64,000 bases of DNA from Streptomyces sp. CB01635 (lineage in GTDB: Bacteria > Actinomycetota > Actinomycetes > Streptomycetales > Streptomycetaceae): assembly GCF_002803065.1 (NCBI RefSeq), contig NZ_NNBL01000011.1:42418-106417 (forward strand), in the 5' to 3' direction. The first letter of the stretch is position 1. Every line of letters starts with the position of its first letter. The notes under the pieces were generated by a model, which searched no databases, had not been told where the DNA came from, and saw nothing but the letters and a program-made list of their open reading frames with translations. The translations under genes and the position numbers were made by a program. Positions 1 to 8,600 of this stretch are shown piece after piece.

Positions 1-170
1 ATGCCCGGCAGCATGATGTCGAGAACGACCAGGTCGTACGCGCCCTCGCCCGCCCGGTGAAGCCCTTCGAGGCCGTCGTGGACGACGTCGACGGCGAACC
101 CCTCGGCGGTCAGGCCCCGGGCGAGGGAGAGGGCCAGACGCTTTTCGTCTTCCACGATGAGCAGGCGCAT
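1..170 (-). CDS. OmpR-family response regulator, N-terminal part (cut by window edge)
   Basis: The first 56 codons of a gene running out of the window on the left. The reading begins MRLLIVEDEKRLA, with the acidic pair of a receiver domain at residues 7-9. It continues to DLVVLDIMLPG, where the Asp before IMLPG is the expected phosphorylation site. This pattern is typical of the OmpR/PhoB class, which carries a C-terminal winged helix, but that half is not visible here. The gene is divergent from the PepSY gene at 311, a common arrangement for an envelope-stress two-component system and its secreted target. Family assignment is secure; the partner kinase is not in view. Confidence 0.85.
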   Translation of the reverse strand, partial: MRLLIVEDEKRLALSLARGLTAEGFAVDVVHDGLEGLHRAGEGAYDLVVLDIMLPG

Positions 171-204
171 GGGGGCAAGGGTCGCAAACGGAACCTGAAG
201 AAGT

Positions 205-231
205 CTTCAGGGTCCTTCAGCGGGGCTTCAG
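205..231. promoter_or_regulatory. Three CTTCAG direct repeats, probable response-regulator operator
   Basis: CTTCAG occurs at 205-210, 215-220 and 226-231, so the half-sites recur every 10-11 bp on the same helical face. A reverse copy, CTGAAG, lies just upstream at 195-200. Tandem half-sites at one-turn spacing are how OmpR/PhoB-family dimers usually bind. The array sits in the 140-bp gap between the divergent regulator and PepSY genes, so control of both promoters is the natural inference. Confidence 0.55.
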
Positions 232-310
232 CCTCCGTCGGCCACTGTGGTCCTCGTCGAAGCGCACCGGATGTCCGGTGGGCCGGGAATCGTCTCGGGG
301 AGGATCCCTC

Positions 311-1084
311 ATGAAGCGCAACATCGTGATCGCCACCATCGCCGCCGTGGCCCTGATCGGCGGCGGCACCGCGACCGCCGTCGCGGTCTCGGGCGGCGAC
401 GACAGCACGGCGGCGGGCACGTCGACCGCGTCGCGGGGTACGGGGTCGACGGGGTCGGCGGCCGGGCACGACGACGACCGCGCGGAGCACGTGACCGAGC
501 TGAAGACCGCGAAGGTGACGGCTTCGGACGCCATCGCCGCCGCCCTCAAGTCGGTGCCCGGCACGGCGGTCTCCGCCGAGCTGGACGACGAGAACGACCG
601 GGTGGTCTGGGAGGTCGAGGTCCTGAACGGCACGACGTGGCACGACGTCCTCGTCGACCCCGCCTCGGGCAAGGTCACCGGCTCGCACACCTCACGCCAC
701 GACGACACGGCCCGCGTCACCGCCGTCCTGAAGGACGCGAAGACCACGGCGCAGGACGCGGCAAGGGCCGCCGCCGTGAAGGGGACGGTCACCGAGATCG
801 ACCTCGACGACGACGGCACGGCCCACGCCTGGGAGGCCGAGACCACGGCGGCGAACGGCACCGACGCCGACTGGCGCGTCGACCTCCGGTCCGGCGCGGT
901 GACCCCGGACCGCTCGTCCCACGACGACGGGGACGACGACCACGCGACGCGCGCCCCGCACGACGCGGGCGACGACCACGGCCACGACAACACCGCCACA
1001 CACGACGCCGGTGACGACCACGGCAACCACGGCCGGGGTCACGACTCCGACGACGACCACGGCCACCACGGCGACGACGACTGA
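311..1084 (+). CDS. Secreted/membrane-anchored PepSY-domain protein with His/Asp-rich tail
   Basis: A 257-residue protein. The ATG was chosen because it follows a GGGGAGGA ribosome site and starts a clean signal/anchor segment (MKRNIVIATIAAVALIGGG). Two PepSY-like domains follow at about residues 67-122 and 138-197, each with the typical WEVEV or WEAET strand and a D(P/L)xSGxVT ending. The last 55 residues are almost entirely Asp, His and Gly, with about a dozen His residues. That looks able to bind divalent metal ions, though this is inference. PepSY proteins are usually extracytoplasmic modulators of proteases or sensors. The divergent response regulator and its operator-like repeats suggest this is that system's target. 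Confidence 0.8.
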   Translation: MKRNIVIATIAAVALIGGGTATAVAVSGGDDSTAAGTSTASRGTGSTGSAAGHDDDRAEHVTELKTAKVTASDAIAAALKSVPGTAVSAELDDENDRVVWEVEVLNGTTWHDVLVDPASGKVTGSHTSRHDDTARVTAVLKDAKTTAQDAARAAAVKGTVTEIDLDDDGTAHAWEAETTAANGTDADWRVDLRSGAVTPDRSSHDDGDDDHATRAPHDAGDDHGHDNTATHDAGDDHGNHGRGHDSDDDHGHHGDDD

Positions 1085-1122
1085 GGTCCGTCGCCGACAA
1101 ACCCGGCTCGGCGCACGCCGGT

Positions 1123-2376
1123 TCAGCCCGCCGCCGAGCCCGTCTCCTGAGCCGCGTCCGGGGCACCGTCCCCGGGCGCGGCTTCCGGCGTTGTACGGGC
1201 GGCGCGTCGCACACCCCGTACGCCCCACACCGCCGCCGCGACCGGCGCCGCCGCGGCCACCGCGAAGCAGGCCGCGAGCGGGAGGCGGGCCACCAGGAGG
1301 CCCGCGCCCGCCGTGCCGGCCGAGATACCGGCGTTCACCGCCGTGTTGACCCAGGCCCCGGCCTGGGTGCGGAACGCCGGGCCGGCCGTCTCGTCCGCCA
1401 CGAGATACGCGGTCGTCAGGGCGGGTGCGACGAAGAGGCCCGCAACGACGGCCGCCGCGCCGAGCGTCACCAGGCCCGGCGCGAGCGCCGCCGCCCCCAG
1501 CGCGGCGGCCAGCCCCGCGGCCAGGAACGGCAGCCGGACGCGGGCGGGAGCGGACCAGGAGATGGCGCCGTTCGCGAGGCCGCCGACCGCGCTGCCCGCC
1601 GAGAGCGCGGCCATCACCCAGGCCACGGCGTCGGCGTGCTGCCGGGCATCGGCGAAGGCGAGGACGAGCAGGTCGAGGGCACCGAGGGCAAGACCGACCC
1701 CCACCGCGACGACCACCGGCTGCGCGAGGCCGCGCGCCCGCGAGATCCCGCCGGACCGCCCGCGCCGCCCCGCCTCCCGGCCGGCGATGCCCCGTACGGC
1801 CGGGGACGCCACGAACGCGGCGGTCCCCGCGGCCACCAGAGCCGCGCTGATGGCGACGCCGAACGCCGCGGGGGCGAACTGCACGACCACGCCCACGATG
1901 AGCGGACCGGACACGAACAGCAGCTCCTCGGCCACCCCGTCGAGGCTGTACGCGCGCTGCAGCAACCCCTCGCGCCTGCCGACGAGTTCGCTCCACACCG
2001 TCCGCATGGTCGGGCCGAGGGGCGGGGTGCACGCGCCCGCGGCGAGGGCGGCCGCTGCGATCAGCAGGCCGGAGGCCCCCGGCCGCCAGGTCAGTGCGGC
2101 GAGCACGCCCAGCAGGACCGCGTACGCCCCCGTCATCGGCGGGAGCGCGCGCCGCGGCCCGTACCGGTCGATGAGGAGCGCCCTCAGGGGTGAGAGGAAG
2201 ACGCTCGCGGCGCCGAAGAGCGCCATGGCCGTGCCCGCGACGGCGTACGAGCCGGTGGCGGACTTCACCGCGAGCATCAGGGACAGGGACACGGTCCCGT
2301 AGGAGAGCCGCCCGAGAAGGGCGGCGCCGAAGGTACGGCGGGCATGGGGAACCCGCAGCAAGGCTGCGTACGACAT
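1123..2376 (-). CDS. MFS transporter
   Basis: A 417-residue polytopic membrane protein with about twelve hydrophobic segments. It has the loop motif DRYGPRR after the second segment, which resembles the major facilitator signature between helices 2 and 3. Related streptomycete proteins are annotated as drug or sugar exporters, but nothing here indicates the substrate. The ATG has a GAGGAA ribosome site about ten bases upstream. The last 20 residues are Ala/Pro/Gly-rich and cytoplasmic. It stands alone, convergent with the PepSY gene and about 180 bp upstream of the 3' end of meaB. Confidence 0.8.
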   Translation of the reverse strand: MSYAALLRVPHARRTFGAALLGRLSYGTVSLSLMLAVKSATGSYAVAGTAMALFGAASVFLSPLRALLIDRYGPRRALPPMTGAYAVLLGVLAALTWRPGASGLLIAAAALAAGACTPPLGPTMRTVWSELVGRREGLLQRAYSLDGVAEELLFVSGPLIVGVVVQFAPAAFGVAISAALVAAGTAAFVASPAVRGIAGREAGRRGRSGGISRARGLAQPVVVAVGVGLALGALDLLVLAFADARQHADAVAWVMAALSAGSAVGGLANGAISWSAPARVRLPFLAAGLAAALGAAALAPGLVTLGAAAVVAGLFVAPALTTAYLVADETAGPAFRTQAGAWVNTAVNAGISAGTAGAGLLVARLPLAACFAVAAAAPVAAAVWGVRGVRRAARTTPEAAPGDGAPDAAQETGSAAG

Positions 2377-2558
2377 GGGTGGGAGTTCCTCAGAACGAAG
2401 GGCACACGGACGCCGAGGACCGCGACATCACCGTTCGACGGTGGCCGCGGCCGGGTCGTGCCCTACGCACAGAGAGAGAACATGCGTCCAACGTAACAGC
2501 GGGGAGCGGGAGTTGGCCACGTATGACACCGCGGCGCAGCCCCGCCCCCACCGTCCGC

Positions 2559-3515
2559 TCAGGCCTCCGTCAGGCCCTCCACCAGGGAGTCCGCCGCCCG
2601 GTACGGGTCGAGCTCACCCGCCACGATGCGCTCGGCCAGCGAGCTGAGGCGGCGGTCGCCGTGAAGGTCCGCGATGCGCTCGCGCAGGGCCGTGACGGCG
2701 ATCGTCTCGACCTCGCGGGAGGCGCGGGCGAGGCGGCGTTCCTGGAGGACACCGCGCTCCTCCATCCACGCCCGGTGCTTCTCGAGCGCCTCGACGACCT
2801 CGTCGATGCCCTCGCCGCGGGCGGCGACGGTCTTGACGATGGGCGGGCGCCAGTCACCGGCGCCCCGGGACTCGCCGAGGCCCAGCATGTGGTTGAGCTC
2901 GCGGGCCGTCGCGTCCGCGCCGTCGCGGTCGGCCTTGTTGACGACGTAGACGTCGCCGATCTCCAGGATTCCGGCCTTGGCCGCCTGGATCCCGTCGCCC
3001 ATGCCGGGGGCGAGCAGGACCACGGACGTGTCGGCCTGCGAGGCGATCTCGACCTCGGACTGGCCGACGCCGACCGTCTCCACGAGGACGACGTCGCAAC
3101 CGGCCGCGTCGAGCACCCGGATCGCCTGGGGCGCGGCCCACGCGAGGCCGCCCAGGTGCCCGCGCGTGGCCATGGAACGGATGTACACGCCGGGGTCGGA
3201 CGCGTGCTCCGACATGCGGACGCGGTCACCGAGCAGGGCGCCGCCGCTGAACGGCGACGACGGGTCGACGGCGAGCACACCGACCCGCTTCCCTGCCCGC
3301 CGGTACGCACTGACCAGGGCGGACGTGGACGTGGACTTGCCGACGCCCGGCGACCCGGTGAGCCCGACGACGTACGCGTGCCCCGCGAGCGGGGCCAGCG
3401 CCGCCATCACCTCACGCAGCTGCGGGGACGCCCCCTCCACCAGGGAGATCAGCCGGGCCACGGCCCTGGGCCGGCCTTCCCTGGCCTGGGCCACCAGGGT
3501 GGAGACGTCCTGCAT
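2559..3515 (-). CDS. meaB: Methylmalonyl-CoA mutase-associated GTPase MeaB
   Basis: A 318-residue P-loop GTPase of the MeaB/ArgK G3E family, which loads and protects adenosylcobalamin in methylmalonyl-CoA mutase. Visible motifs are the Walker A GSPGVGKST near residue 58, DPSSPFSGGALLGDR (the MeaB switch region), VETVGVGQSE and the guanine-specificity motif NKAD. The ATG at 3515 was preferred to a GTG five codons upstream because GGAG lies five bases before it. It lies 97 bp downstream of the thiolase gene on the same strand. The epimerase (4953) and the cobalamin adenosyltransferase (24401) serve the same pathway. Confidence 0.93.
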   Translation of the reverse strand: MQDVSTLVAQAREGRPRAVARLISLVEGASPQLREVMAALAPLAGHAYVVGLTGSPGVGKSTSTSALVSAYRRAGKRVGVLAVDPSSPFSGGALLGDRVRMSEHASDPGVYIRSMATRGHLGGLAWAAPQAIRVLDAAGCDVVLVETVGVGQSEVEIASQADTSVVLLAPGMGDGIQAAKAGILEIGDVYVVNKADRDGADATARELNHMLGLGESRGAGDWRPPIVKTVAARGEGIDEVVEALEKHRAWMEERGVLQERRLARASREVETIAVTALRERIADLHGDRRLSSLAERIVAGELDPYRAADSLVEGLTEA

Positions 3516-3612
3516 CACAGCTCCGTTCACTCGGTTTCGTCCGACATCCGTACCGACGTACGTCCCGGCACACGTACAGATACCCGCACCGGCATCCGTA
3601 CCGGCGGAAGGG

Positions 3613-4815
3613 TTACGCCTTGGGTACCCGCACGATCAGTGCGTCGCCCTGGCCGCCGCCGCCGCACAGCGCGGCCGCGCCGATGCCGCCGCCGCGCCGC
3701 TTCAGCTCGAGCGCGAGGTGCAGGACGACACGGGCGCCGGACATCCCGATCGGGTGACCCAGCGCAATCGCCCCGCCGTTGACGTTCACCTTTTCCGAGG
3801 ACACGCCGAGGTCCTTCATTGACTGCACCGCGACGGCCGCGAAGGCCTCGTTGATCTCGATGAGGTCGACGTCCTCGACGCCCAGGCCCTCCTTCTTGAG
3901 GGCGTGCCGGATGGCGTTCGACGGCTGCGACTGGAGCGAGTTGTCGGGCCCCGCCACGTTCCCGTGGGCGCCGATCTCGGCGATCCACTCCAGGCCGAGC
4001 TCCTGCGCCTTCGCCTTGCTCATGACGACGACCGCGGCGGCGCCGTCGGAGATCTGCGAGGACGTGCCGGCCGTGATCGTGCCGTCCTTGGTGAACGCGG
4101 GCCGCAGCTTGCCGAGCGACTCGGCGGTCGTCTCGGCGCGGATGCCCTCGTCCTTGCTGAACAGGACCGGGTCGCCCTTGCGCTGCGGGATCTCCACGGG
4201 GGTGATCTCCGCCTCGAAGAGGCCGTTCTTCTGGGCGGCGGCGGCGCGCTGGTGCGACTGGGCGGCGATCTCGTCCTGCTCGGGGCGCAGGATCCCGAGG
4301 CGGGTGTTGTGCTTCTCCGTCGACTCACCCATCGGGATGTTCTCGAAGGAGTCGGTCAGGCCGTCGTACGCCATCGCGTCGAGCATCTCGACGGCGCCGT
4401 ACTTGTAGCCCTCACGGGACTTGGGGAGCAGGTGCGGCGCGTTCGTCATGGACTCCTGGCCGCCCGCGACGACGATGTCGAACTCGCCGGCGCGGATCAG
4501 CTGGTCGGCGAGCGCGATGGCGTCGAGGCCCGAGAGACACACCTTGTTGATGGTCAGCGCAGGCACGTTCATGGGGATGCCGGCCTTGACGGCCGCCTGG
4601 CGCGCGGGGATCTGCCCTGCCCCCGCCTGGAGCACCTGGCCCATGATCACGTACTGCACCTGATCTCCGCCGATCCCGGCCCGGTCGAGCGCCGCCTTGA
4701 TGGCGACCCCTCCGAGGTCGGCTCCGGAGAAGGACTTCAGCGAGCCGAGCAGCCGGCCCATGGGCGTACGGGCGCCCGCGACGATCACTGAGGTGGTACC
4801 GGTCGTTCCAGACAT
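3613..4815 (-). CDS. Acetyl-CoA C-acetyltransferase (thiolase)
   Basis: A 400-residue thiolase with all family landmarks: NKVCLSGLDAI carries the acyl-accepting Cys, NVNGGAIALGHPIGMSG the catalytic His, and CGGGGQGDA the second Cys. Length is normal for the degradative/biosynthetic thiolase family. The start MSGTTGTTS aligns with the usual N-terminus; an upstream in-frame ATG adds 23 residues unlike the family. It probably condenses or cleaves acetoacetyl-CoA. It is divergent from the methylmalonyl-CoA epimerase gene and upstream of meaB, placing it in short acyl-CoA metabolism that supplies polyketide precursors. Confidence 0.93.
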   Translation of the reverse strand: MSGTTGTTSVIVAGARTPMGRLLGSLKSFSGADLGGVAIKAALDRAGIGGDQVQYVIMGQVLQAGAGQIPARQAAVKAGIPMNVPALTINKVCLSGLDAIALADQLIRAGEFDIVVAGGQESMTNAPHLLPKSREGYKYGAVEMLDAMAYDGLTDSFENIPMGESTEKHNTRLGILRPEQDEIAAQSHQRAAAAQKNGLFEAEITPVEIPQRKGDPVLFSKDEGIRAETTAESLGKLRPAFTKDGTITAGTSSQISDGAAAVVVMSKAKAQELGLEWIAEIGAHGNVAGPDNSLQSQPSNAIRHALKKEGLGVEDVDLIEINEAFAAVAVQSMKDLGVSSEKVNVNGGAIALGHPIGMSGARVVLHLALELKRRGGGIGAAALCGGGGQGDALIVRVPKA

Positions 4816-4863
4816 GAGGCACGGCCCCTTGGAGATGAGGAGTGAACGAGGGTTTACTCGAAT

Positions 4864-4877
4864 GTACTGAGCAGTAC
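4864..4877. promoter_or_regulatory. Small dyad GTACT-N4-AGTAC in the thiolase/epimerase divergent promoter region
   Basis: GTACTGAGCAGTAC is a 5-bp perfect inverted repeat with a 4-bp centre. It lies in the 137 bp between two divergent acyl-CoA genes, where a single regulator could act on both. No known factor is assigned. The dyad is short enough to be chance. Confidence 0.3.
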
Positions 4878-4952
4878 CTCCCACGTCACCGGCCGAACGG
4901 TGTGATCGCGCGCACGTTGCGTAACCACCTCCGACCGCGCTGCACTTACAGC

Positions 4953-5393
4953 ATGCTGACGCGAATCGACCACATCGGAATCGCCTGTTTCGACCTCGAC
5001 AAGACCGTTGAGTTCTACCGCGCTACCTATGGCTTCGAAGTGTTCCACTCCGAGGTGAACGAGGAGCAGGGTGTGCGCGAGGCCATGCTCAAGATCAATG
5101 AGACGAGCGACGGCGGGGCCTCCTACCTGCAGCTCCTCGAGCCCACCCGGGAGGACTCCGCGGTCGGGAAGTGGCTGGCCAAGAACGGCGAGGGCGTCCA
5201 CCACATCGCCTTCGGCACGGCGGACGTCGACGCCGACTCCGCGGACATCAGGGGCAAGGGCGTACGCGTCCTGTACGACGAGCCGCGCATCGGTTCGATG
5301 GGGTCGCGCATCACCTTCCTGCACCCCAAGGACTGCCACGGCGTACTGACCGAACTCGTCACTTCCGCACCGGTTGAGTCACCTGAGCACTGA
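4953..5393 (+). CDS. mce: Methylmalonyl-CoA epimerase
   Basis: A 146-residue protein of the vicinal-oxygen-chelate (glyoxalase) superfamily. It interconverts (2S)- and (2R)-methylmalonyl-CoA between propionyl-CoA carboxylase and the B12-dependent mutase. It begins MLTRIDHIGIACFDLD with the first metal-binding His at residue 7. The second His pair is in GVHHIAFG and the C-terminal ligand Glu in GVLTELV. Length matches the bacterial enzyme. The ATG was chosen by family N-terminus. Thiolase is divergent and scy follows 208 bp downstream, the arrangement I recall from S. coelicolor. Confidence 0.93.
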   Translation: MLTRIDHIGIACFDLDKTVEFYRATYGFEVFHSEVNEEQGVREAMLKINETSDGGASYLQLLEPTREDSAVGKWLAKNGEGVHHIAFGTADVDADSADIRGKGVRVLYDEPRIGSMGSRITFLHPKDCHGVLTELVTSAPVESPEH

Positions 5394-5424
5394 CCTCCGT
5401 ATATCTGGGCCGGTAGGGTTGGGG

Positions 5425-5451
5425 GCGGCCGTCCGTCACACGGACGGCCGC
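5425..5451 (+). terminator. Hairpin after mce
   Basis: A perfect 12-bp inverted repeat (GCGGCCGTCCGT and its complement) with a CAC loop begins 31 bp after the epimerase stop. There is no T-run, which is common for streptomycete terminators. It probably separates mce from scy. Confidence 0.6.
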
Positions 5452-5601
5452 GGGCCGGGGTCCGGGTTTCGGGGGGCGAGCGACGGGGCAGCAGCCCATG
5501 CTCCGCCGTTGATCTGACACCATTCCCCGGGGGCCCCGTTCGGCGGATGGACGGTGCTCGTTTGGAGAGACTTGCGACCAGGGGACGGATGGGACCGCGC
5601 A

Positions 5602-8600
5602 GTGCGGGGCTACGAGAGCCAGGACAGCCGGCGGCCGGCTGAGACCGACCATCTCTCGCGGTTCGAGGCCGAGATGGACCGGCTGAAGACCGAACGGGAG
5701 AAGGCGGTCCAGCACGCCGAGGACCTGGGCTACCAGGTCGAGGTGTTGCGCGCCAAGCTGCACGAGGCGCGCCGCAACCTCGCGTCCCGTCCTGCCTACG
5801 ACGGCGGGGACATCGGGTACCAGGCCGAGCAGCTGCTGCGTAACGCGCAGATCCAGGCCGACCAGCTGCGCGCCGACGCCGAGCGCGAGCTGCGCGACGC
5901 CCGCGCCCAGACGCAGCGCATCCTCCAGGAGCACGCCGAGCAGCAGTCCCGGCTCCAGTCCGAGCTGCATGCCGAGGCCGTCTCGCGCCGCCAGCAGCTC
6001 GACCAGGAGCTGGCCGAGCGCCGACAGACCGTCGAGGCACACGTCAACGAGAACGTGGCGTGGGCCGAGCAGCTGCGCGCCCGCAGCGAGCAGCAGGCCC
6101 GCCGGCTCGTCGACGAGTCCCGCGCCGAGGCCGACCAGGCGCTCGCCGCCGCCCGCGCCGAGGCCGAGCGGGTCGCCACCGAGGCCCGCCAGCGCCTGAC
6201 GTCGGACGCCGAGACGGCCCGCGCCGAGGCCGAGGCACTGCTGCGCCGCGCCCGTACCGACGCCGAGCGCCTCCTGAACGCCGCGTCGACTCAGGCGCAG
6301 GAAGCCACCGACCACGCCGAGCAGCTGCGCTCGTCCACGGCCACCGAGTCGGACACGGCCCGCCGCCAGTCCGCCGAGCTGAGCCGCGCCGCCGAGCAGC
6401 GCCTGTCCGAGGCCGACACGGCGCTGCGCGAGGCGCGGGCGTCGGCGGAGAAGGTCCTCACCGAGGCGAAGGACGCCGCGGCCAAGCAGCTCGCGAACGC
6501 CGAGTCGGCGAACGAGCAGCGCACGCGCACTGCCAAGGAACAGGTCGCCCGGCTCGTCTCGGAGGCCACCAAGGAGGCCGAGTCCACCAAGTCGGAGGCC
6601 GAGCAGGTCGTCACCGACGCCAAGGAGCAGGCCGAGAAGATCCTCGCCGAGGCCGGCGAGAAGGCACGCAACGTCACGGCCGAGGAGACCGCCTCCCAGC
6701 TCGCCAAGGCCGCCCGTACGGCCGAAGAGGTGCTCAACAAGGCGTCCGAGGACGCCAAGGCCACCACGAAGGCCGCCTCCGAGGAGGCCGAGCGGCTGCG
6801 CAGCGAGGCCGAGGCCGAGGCGGACCGCCTGCGTGGCGAGGCGCACGACATCGCGGAGCAGCTCAAGGGCGCCGCGAAGGACGACACCAAGGACTACCGC
6901 GCCAAGACCGTCGAGCTCCAGGAGGAGGCGCGACGGCTGCGCGGCGAGGCCGAGCAGCTGCGGGCCGAGGCGGTCGACGAGGGCGAGCGCATCCGCAGCG
7001 AGGCGCGGCGCGAGGCCGTCCAGCAGATCGAGGAGGCGGCCAGGACCGCCGAGGAGCTGCTCGCCAAGGCGAAGGCGGACGCGGACGAGCTGCGGGCCGG
7101 TGCGCAGACCGAGAGTGAGCGGGTCCGCACCGAGGCCATCGAGCGCGCCACGAACCTGCGCAAGCAGGCCGAGGAGACCCTGGAGCGCACCCGCGCCGAG
7201 GCCGAGCGGCACCGCGAGGAGGCCGCCGAGCAGGCCGAGGCCACCAAGACGGAGGCCGAGCGGGCCGCCCAGGAGCTGCGCGAGGACACCGAGCGCGCCG
7301 TCGCGGCCCGGCAGTCGGAGGCCGCCGACGAGCTGACCCGGCTGCACACCGAGGCCGAGCAGCGCCTGACGGCGTCCGAGACCGCGCTCACCGACGCGCG
7401 GGCCGAGTCGGAGCGCATCCGCCGCGAGACGGCGGACGAGACGGAGCGGCTGCGCGCCGAGGCCGCCGAGCGGATCCGTACGCTCCAGGCGCAGGCCGAG
7501 ACGGAGGCCGACCGGCTGCGCACGGAGGCCGCGGCGGACGCGTCCGGGACCCGCGCGGAGGCGGAGAACGTCGCCGTACGGCTGCGGTCCGAGGCCGCGG
7601 CCGAGGCCGAGCGGCTCAAGTCGGAGGCTCAGGAGAGCGCGGACCGGGTGCGCGCGGAGGCCGCGGCCGCGGCCGAGCGGGTCGCCACGGAGGCCGCCGA
7701 GGCGCTCACCGCCGCCCAGGAGGAGGCCGCCAGGCGGCGCCGCGAGGCCGAGGAGACCCTCGGTTCCGCCCGCCAGGAGGCCGACCAGGAGCGCGAGCGG
7801 GCCCGCGAGCAGAGCGAGGAACTCCTCGCGGTCGCCCGCGCCCGTGTCGAGGAGGCGCAGGCAGAGGCCGTACGCCTCGTGGAGGAGGCCGACCGGCGCT
7901 CCACCGAGATGGTCGGCGCCGCCGAGCAGACCGCGCAGCAGGTGCGCGACTCCGTGTCCGGGCTCCAGGAGCAGGCGCAGGAGGAGATCGCGGGCCTGCG
8001 CAGCGCCGCGGAGCACGCGTCCGAGCGCACCAAGCGCGAGGCGCAGGAAGAGGCCGACCGGGTCCGCGCCGACGCGTACGCGGAGCGCGAGCGCGCCACC
8101 GACGACGCCAACCGCGTGCGCGGCGAGGCCGCCGCCGAGTCGGAGGCCGCCAAGTCCCTTGCGGAGCGCACGGTTTCGGAGGCGATCGCCGAGTCGGAGC
8201 GGATGCGGTCCGAGGCGTCGGAGCACGCCCAGCAGGTCCGTACGGAGGTCTCCGAGCGGCTCACGTCGGCCGAGCAGGACGCCTCGCGCACCCGGGCCGA
8301 TGCCCGCGAGGACGCCAACCGGATCCGCTCGGACGCCGCGACGCAGGCGGACACCCTCATCACGGAGGCCACGAGCGAGGCCGAGCGCCTCACCCAGGAG
8401 ACGAACACCGAGGCGGAGCGCGTCCGCGCCGAGTCGACGGCCGCGGCCGAGCGCCTCACGAACGAGACCAACACCGAGGCGGAGCGCGTCCGTTCGGAGT
8501 CCGTCGCGCGCGCCGAGCAGCTCGTCGGCGGCGCCACGACCGAGGCCGCCAGGCTGCACGCGGAGTCCACCGCGGCGGCCGAGCAGCTCACGAACGAGAC

